DNA of 64,000 bases from Membranipora membranacea (taxonomy: Eukaryota; Bryozoa; Gymnolaemata; Cheilostomatida; Membraniporidae): assembly GCA_914767715.1 (NCBI GenBank), contig OU612072.1:17486001-17550000 (forward strand). The letters are read 5' to 3'. The translations under genes and the position numbers were made by a program. Below are positions 60,492-64,000 of the stretch, one piece after another (the first letter of the stretch is position 1; every line of letters starts with the position of its first letter). The notes beneath the pieces are model-generated. The model saw nothing but the letters and a program-made list of their open reading frames with translations. It was not told the DNA's origin and made no database searches.

Positions 60492-63400
60492 ATGACGGAA
60501 AGTTTGACATGTAAGGATGCTAAGTCTTTAGCGTGTGATTCTAAGCCCGCACTGTGTGCTCAAAAATGTTCACTAGTCAGCGAAACAAGGTAAACACTAT
60601 CTTACTACTTTTTAGTAACATGCTGACCTGTGTGCCATTCGTATTTTTGACTGATTACATTATGATGCTAATATGACAAGGATTACTGTTGATTGATAGA
60701 TCCCACATCCAGACAACACCCAGATCTTACTGCATTAGTATGTATGGAAAACATAATCATATATGTTTGATCTTTGGTGGGTAATTACCGCTGATATGAA
60801 AGATTACAATTACAAATGGTGATGAGATTAAGATATTTGTTGAAGATTAAGTGAGTAGGCTATTATTAACATTCAGTTAGTAAAGGTGTAGCAAGTTATT
60901 CAGTATATCACTTTGACTGCAGCTGACAGGGTTGTGCCTAGTGTGTTGGTACCAAGGAGCAACAGCTGTTACTCCTTGGTTAGAACTGTGTTGGTGTTTG
61001 GGCACTTGGATATAACAGTATGCCTTTTCGTACAACAGCAAGGCGGTATGTATAACAATATGAGTACAAGAAGTGGTGGCTCAGTGCTACACTCTACCAG
61101 CTAGCACTGGCGTCAAAATTTGTTAGTTTTCGATACATTCTGTTTTTGTCTGGTCGTCTTAACGTTTTATGTGGTGTCATGTGTTTATCTTCATTTTGAT
61201 GGACTCATAGTCGAAGGTTGAATAGTGGCTTCTGATATATTTACATGTTGTGACATAGGTATTGCAACATAATGAAATGTTTCAAATCATAGCAATTTGT
61301 TAGAATGCAGGCAGGATGGTGGCTTATATGACATGTCATTACGTATTTTGGCTGAGGGCCAGATATGTAAACATGCAATAGTATTCACGAGTTGATGTAT
61401 GTATCTAAGTTAGATTGTTCATTCCTATCCTGGTGTTTGTGACTATAAGGTACTGTTGTACTAGCCTTGACATGAGTGGCAAGGCTAACTGTTGTATATC
61501 TTATTTTCTTGAACTTGGTAATACATCACACCAGTAGGCTATCCTGTCTTGGTGTAACTTCAAATTTCATTAGGTATTGATTCTGTTATCTAACATAGAC
61601 TTTGCAGGATGAGAGAGTATGCACCTGTTTATAATAGTCCTCTCAGGGCCCACATGATTCTCTCCTCGTGAGACATCTGAGGCTTGCATTTCTTTGTATC
61701 TTGCTTGATGTAAGACAGAGAGCCTCCATATTCTACTCGGGTATTGTGTCATGTTGCATGGTATGTGTACAGAGTGCTAAATCACTTTTGGTTTGATTGA
61801 TCCTGATGCAAGATGCAAACTAGGTGAGTGCTATGACAGTGAGCACTGGAAAATGTGAACTGACCATATCCTTTGATCATCATTATTCTAATGACAATGT
61901 GATCAAGTAGTGTAAATTAATAAAGAATTCATTTAGCTGCTGCAGACACAGCTGTGTGGCATTAGTAACATCCGCTATGTAACAATCAGACTGTCACAAT
62001 TAATATTGGTATTTATAAATCTTTTTTAAATGTAGGATTGAATTTTTAAAGGTGTAGAGATGATGATGTGTTGCATCTTCTGTGAGCTTGCCAGAAGGGC
62101 AAAAAGTGCAGTTTTGGAATGAAGGCTTTAGTAATGTTATATTTATGCTGTCCATTGCCATGTATATGCTGTTGCAAAGTGAAGTGTGCTGGGTCAGGAA
62201 ATTACCATCAAGCATACAATGCGCTCTTATTCAAGGAGGGCTAACTAAGAATATTGTCTGATATAACTGTCTGATGTTTTAACTTGGCATAGGCTACTCT
62301 ATTTGTTCTTATTTGTTGTTATCTATATTTGTCCCAGCTCTGAGATCAATATTGTTTAGTGTATAAAGTTGTAGATACATATGGTAATAAAAATCAGGGA
62401 ATTTTGTTATTTGAATAAGCTCAGTAGCTCTCCAGCGCTTGATAGGATTCAAACTGCAATAGACAACATCGCTATAGGTCCAATTTTCTAAACTTATTAT
62501 GGGATTTAAGTTGTGAATGATTTATTTATGTGCCTTCACTGAAATTGCTCTGGAATCATTAGATATATGAGAACAATGCCTGGATGATTGATCATACATA
62601 ATTTTACTCTGTGCCTGCTTTTTCCTAGTATACGAGATTATGTTTGTATCAGGTGGTCAGTAGTTGCAGTCATAACAAATAGTAATTCCAGAATATTGAC
62701 AGTATTGAAACTATATACTGTGTATTATATTTAACTATCTTCGATGAAGTTCATTTCAGTTAGCTGATTATATCATAGATGGTAAAATATTTATTACAAG
62801 AATATCTATTCTCCTGTCAAACTGGTGCTGCACTTTCTCATATGAAGGTCCAGCCGGTATGAGACAGTGAAGGTTGTGTTGGTGGAGTTTATAGGGTAGA
62901 AGATGCTCTAAAGGGAGCTGCTAAAACTGCTATTCTGCTAATTCTGCTAATATTATAGTGTTATAATATTATAGTGTTTAGTTTAGTGCTCAACATGTCT
63001 CTTTCAAATAAATATGGCTCTATTACGTTGTTCTAAGATTATATCACTATACGCTGCCTAGTTCTATTTGTAAGTATAGAGCAGCAATATTGTTATACCA
63101 AGTGGAAACACATTGATTTTACTACAATTGCACTTAGTGTCTATGCTGGTATGCGTTTATTATTAATATAGACATGAATGGAGAGGCTGTGTTTGTTTAG
63201 GCTCAGATTAACTCTGTATATAGCGCACAACTCAGTAGGGCTATAAGAAATAAAATCATTTGTGAGTGTAGTATGGATTATTGCCCAGCTGATGACTAAG
63301 GAAAGTTACGCTATGTGATATGTGGTTGTAAATGATCTATGGTTTATAACTTATGTAGATCGGAGATACACACTGGAGGAAGTACAGATGTTATATACAC

Positions 63401-63635
63401 AGTAACACATAAGGACAGGAGACAGTCACTTATACGTAGTACTGCTATAGATGTAGCTGATAATCACCTTATCCCCCCTGTGGTGATGTCATCATCTGTC
63501 TGTGGCAGCGGCAGCGCTGATGCTGGCAGACGTAGAGCGAGTATAACTAGACAGAATGCCAGCACAGAGAGTAGTGCTCATGAGACAAGTCCGAGTACGC
63601 ACATTGTACATGAAAAGGCTCCCATTGCAGGTTAA
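60492..63635 (+). CDS. Unrecognised Ser/Thr-rich protein (tentative two-exon model)
   Basis: Exon 60492-60589 (MTESLTCKDAKSLACDSK and on, five Cys in 33 residues) ends at AG|GTAAAC with two bases of a codon; exon 63359-63635 starts after ATGTAG with one base, so phases fit and the frame runs on to TAA at 63633-63635 (about 124 aa). The second exon has DVIYTVTHKDRRQSLIRS and RRRASITRQN, two basophilic-kinase-type RRxS sites, and a Ser/Thr-rich end. Alternatively GTTAAT at 63632 is a donor and the gene continues past the window, or the two exons belong to different genes. The frame is also open upstream of the ATG back to 60393. I do not recognise any domain. Confidence 0.3.
60946..60977. repeat. 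Perfect-type palindrome ACCAAGGAGCAACAG/CTGTTACTCCTTGGT
   Basis: Two 15-base arms with one mismatch and no loop. The right arm is identical to text at about 58928-58943 and close to text near 51.47 kb, marking a dispersed short repeat. Confidence 0.7.
61462..61487. repeat. Short palindrome TAGCCTTG..CAAGGCTA
   Basis: TAGCCTTGACATGAGTGGCAAGGCTA: eight-base arms TAGCCTTG and CAAGGCTA around a ten-base loop. The ends resemble those of the palindromes near 38.5 and 58.2 kb. Confidence 0.5.
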
Positions 63636-64000
63636 TAAAATATGATCATTTACAATCTGCCTCTAAAGCAGTATATTTTACTGTTTACCAAAAGAGCATT
63701 AACCTGTACCAATCATAGGAGACTTTATTATTAGCCATGAGATGTAACATGTCAAATGGAATGTATACCCGTGGCAGATGACTAATGTCAATGATCTGCT
63801 GGCAACACAGTCATCTTATTGTACTCAGAGTAAATCTATTCTACTGCTGGGTTGATGAAACCTCTTGGCAGTGGTACAAATAGCATTGACATTTATACTG
63901 TATTTGGAATTAATGATATAAAATCAAGCTCAAAGGTTTGGGATGTGTTTAATTGGCAGTTTGTATAATTTATTGGGGTCATTAGATCACTGATTTATCT
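63636..64000. other. Right edge, nothing recognised
   Basis: No exon, repeat or RNA gene could be supported in the last 365 bases. Confidence 0.4.

Larger units (their letters stand above)
60590..63358. other. Intron or intergenic; no supported gene
   Basis: Either the intron of the tentative two-exon gene or intergenic. Two small palindromes are visible (60946-60977 and 61462-61487). A possible small exon near 61043-61100 (GTGGCTCAGTGCTACACT) could not be phased with its neighbours. Confidence 0.4.

Overview
This is a eukaryotic window: AT-rich, with every gene split into short GT-AG exons and much repeat debris between genes. The gene set (a Numb with PTB domain, a Spred with EVH1 plus Sprouty domains, a Fos-type bZIP, sushi/PAN receptor modules) is animal-specific. 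The low GC, modest introns and compact layout suggest an early-branching animal such as a sponge; that placement is inference and not proven by the sequence.

Layout, left to right: (1) 1-2.7 kb, no confident gene; foldback repeats and an ATTGG-rich tandem block. (2) 2.76-7.98 kb, + strand, RRP15-like 60S ribosome-biogenesis factor, with a large foldback element in its third intron. (3) 8-10.3 kb, a MITE-like element carrying a tRNA-like core, then a CArG-like/AP-1 pair. (4) 10.34-17.94 kb, + strand, Fos/ATF3-type bZIP. (5) 18-22.6 kb, dead hAT transposase. (6) 22.62-28.03 kb, - strand, Spred-like protein. (7) 28-32.7 kb, LINE-like debris and small tandem repeats. (8) 32.70-39.25 kb, + strand, single-pass receptor with PAN/apple and sushi modules outside and an unusual tandem Cys/His repeat tail inside. 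(9) 40.58-48.73 kb, - strand, Numb, with two alternative versions of one PTB exon. (10) 53.27-55.60 kb, + strand, nicotinamide riboside kinase. (11) 57.2-57.9 kb, LINE reverse-transcriptase remnant on the - strand. (12) 58.4-60.4 kb and 60.5-63.6 kb, two tentative + strand genes that I do not recognise.

I assembled the exon chains by hand from GT-AG sites, matching codon phase and homology to remembered family features. In RRP15, the bZIP, Spred, Numb and NMRK all junction phases agree. The genes do not form an operon; neighbours are convergent (bZIP/Spred, receptor/Numb) or divergent (Spred/receptor, Numb/NMRK). Spred, Fos and Numb all belong to growth-factor and fate signalling, but I see no evidence that the grouping is functional.

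The best candidate for something undescribed is the receptor tail: about twelve copies of C-x-C-x2-C, most followed by x5-H, repeated roughly every 17 residues. Second is the duplicated Numb PTB exon, which looks mutually exclusive and sits exactly where vertebrate Numb has its alternatively spliced PTB insert.
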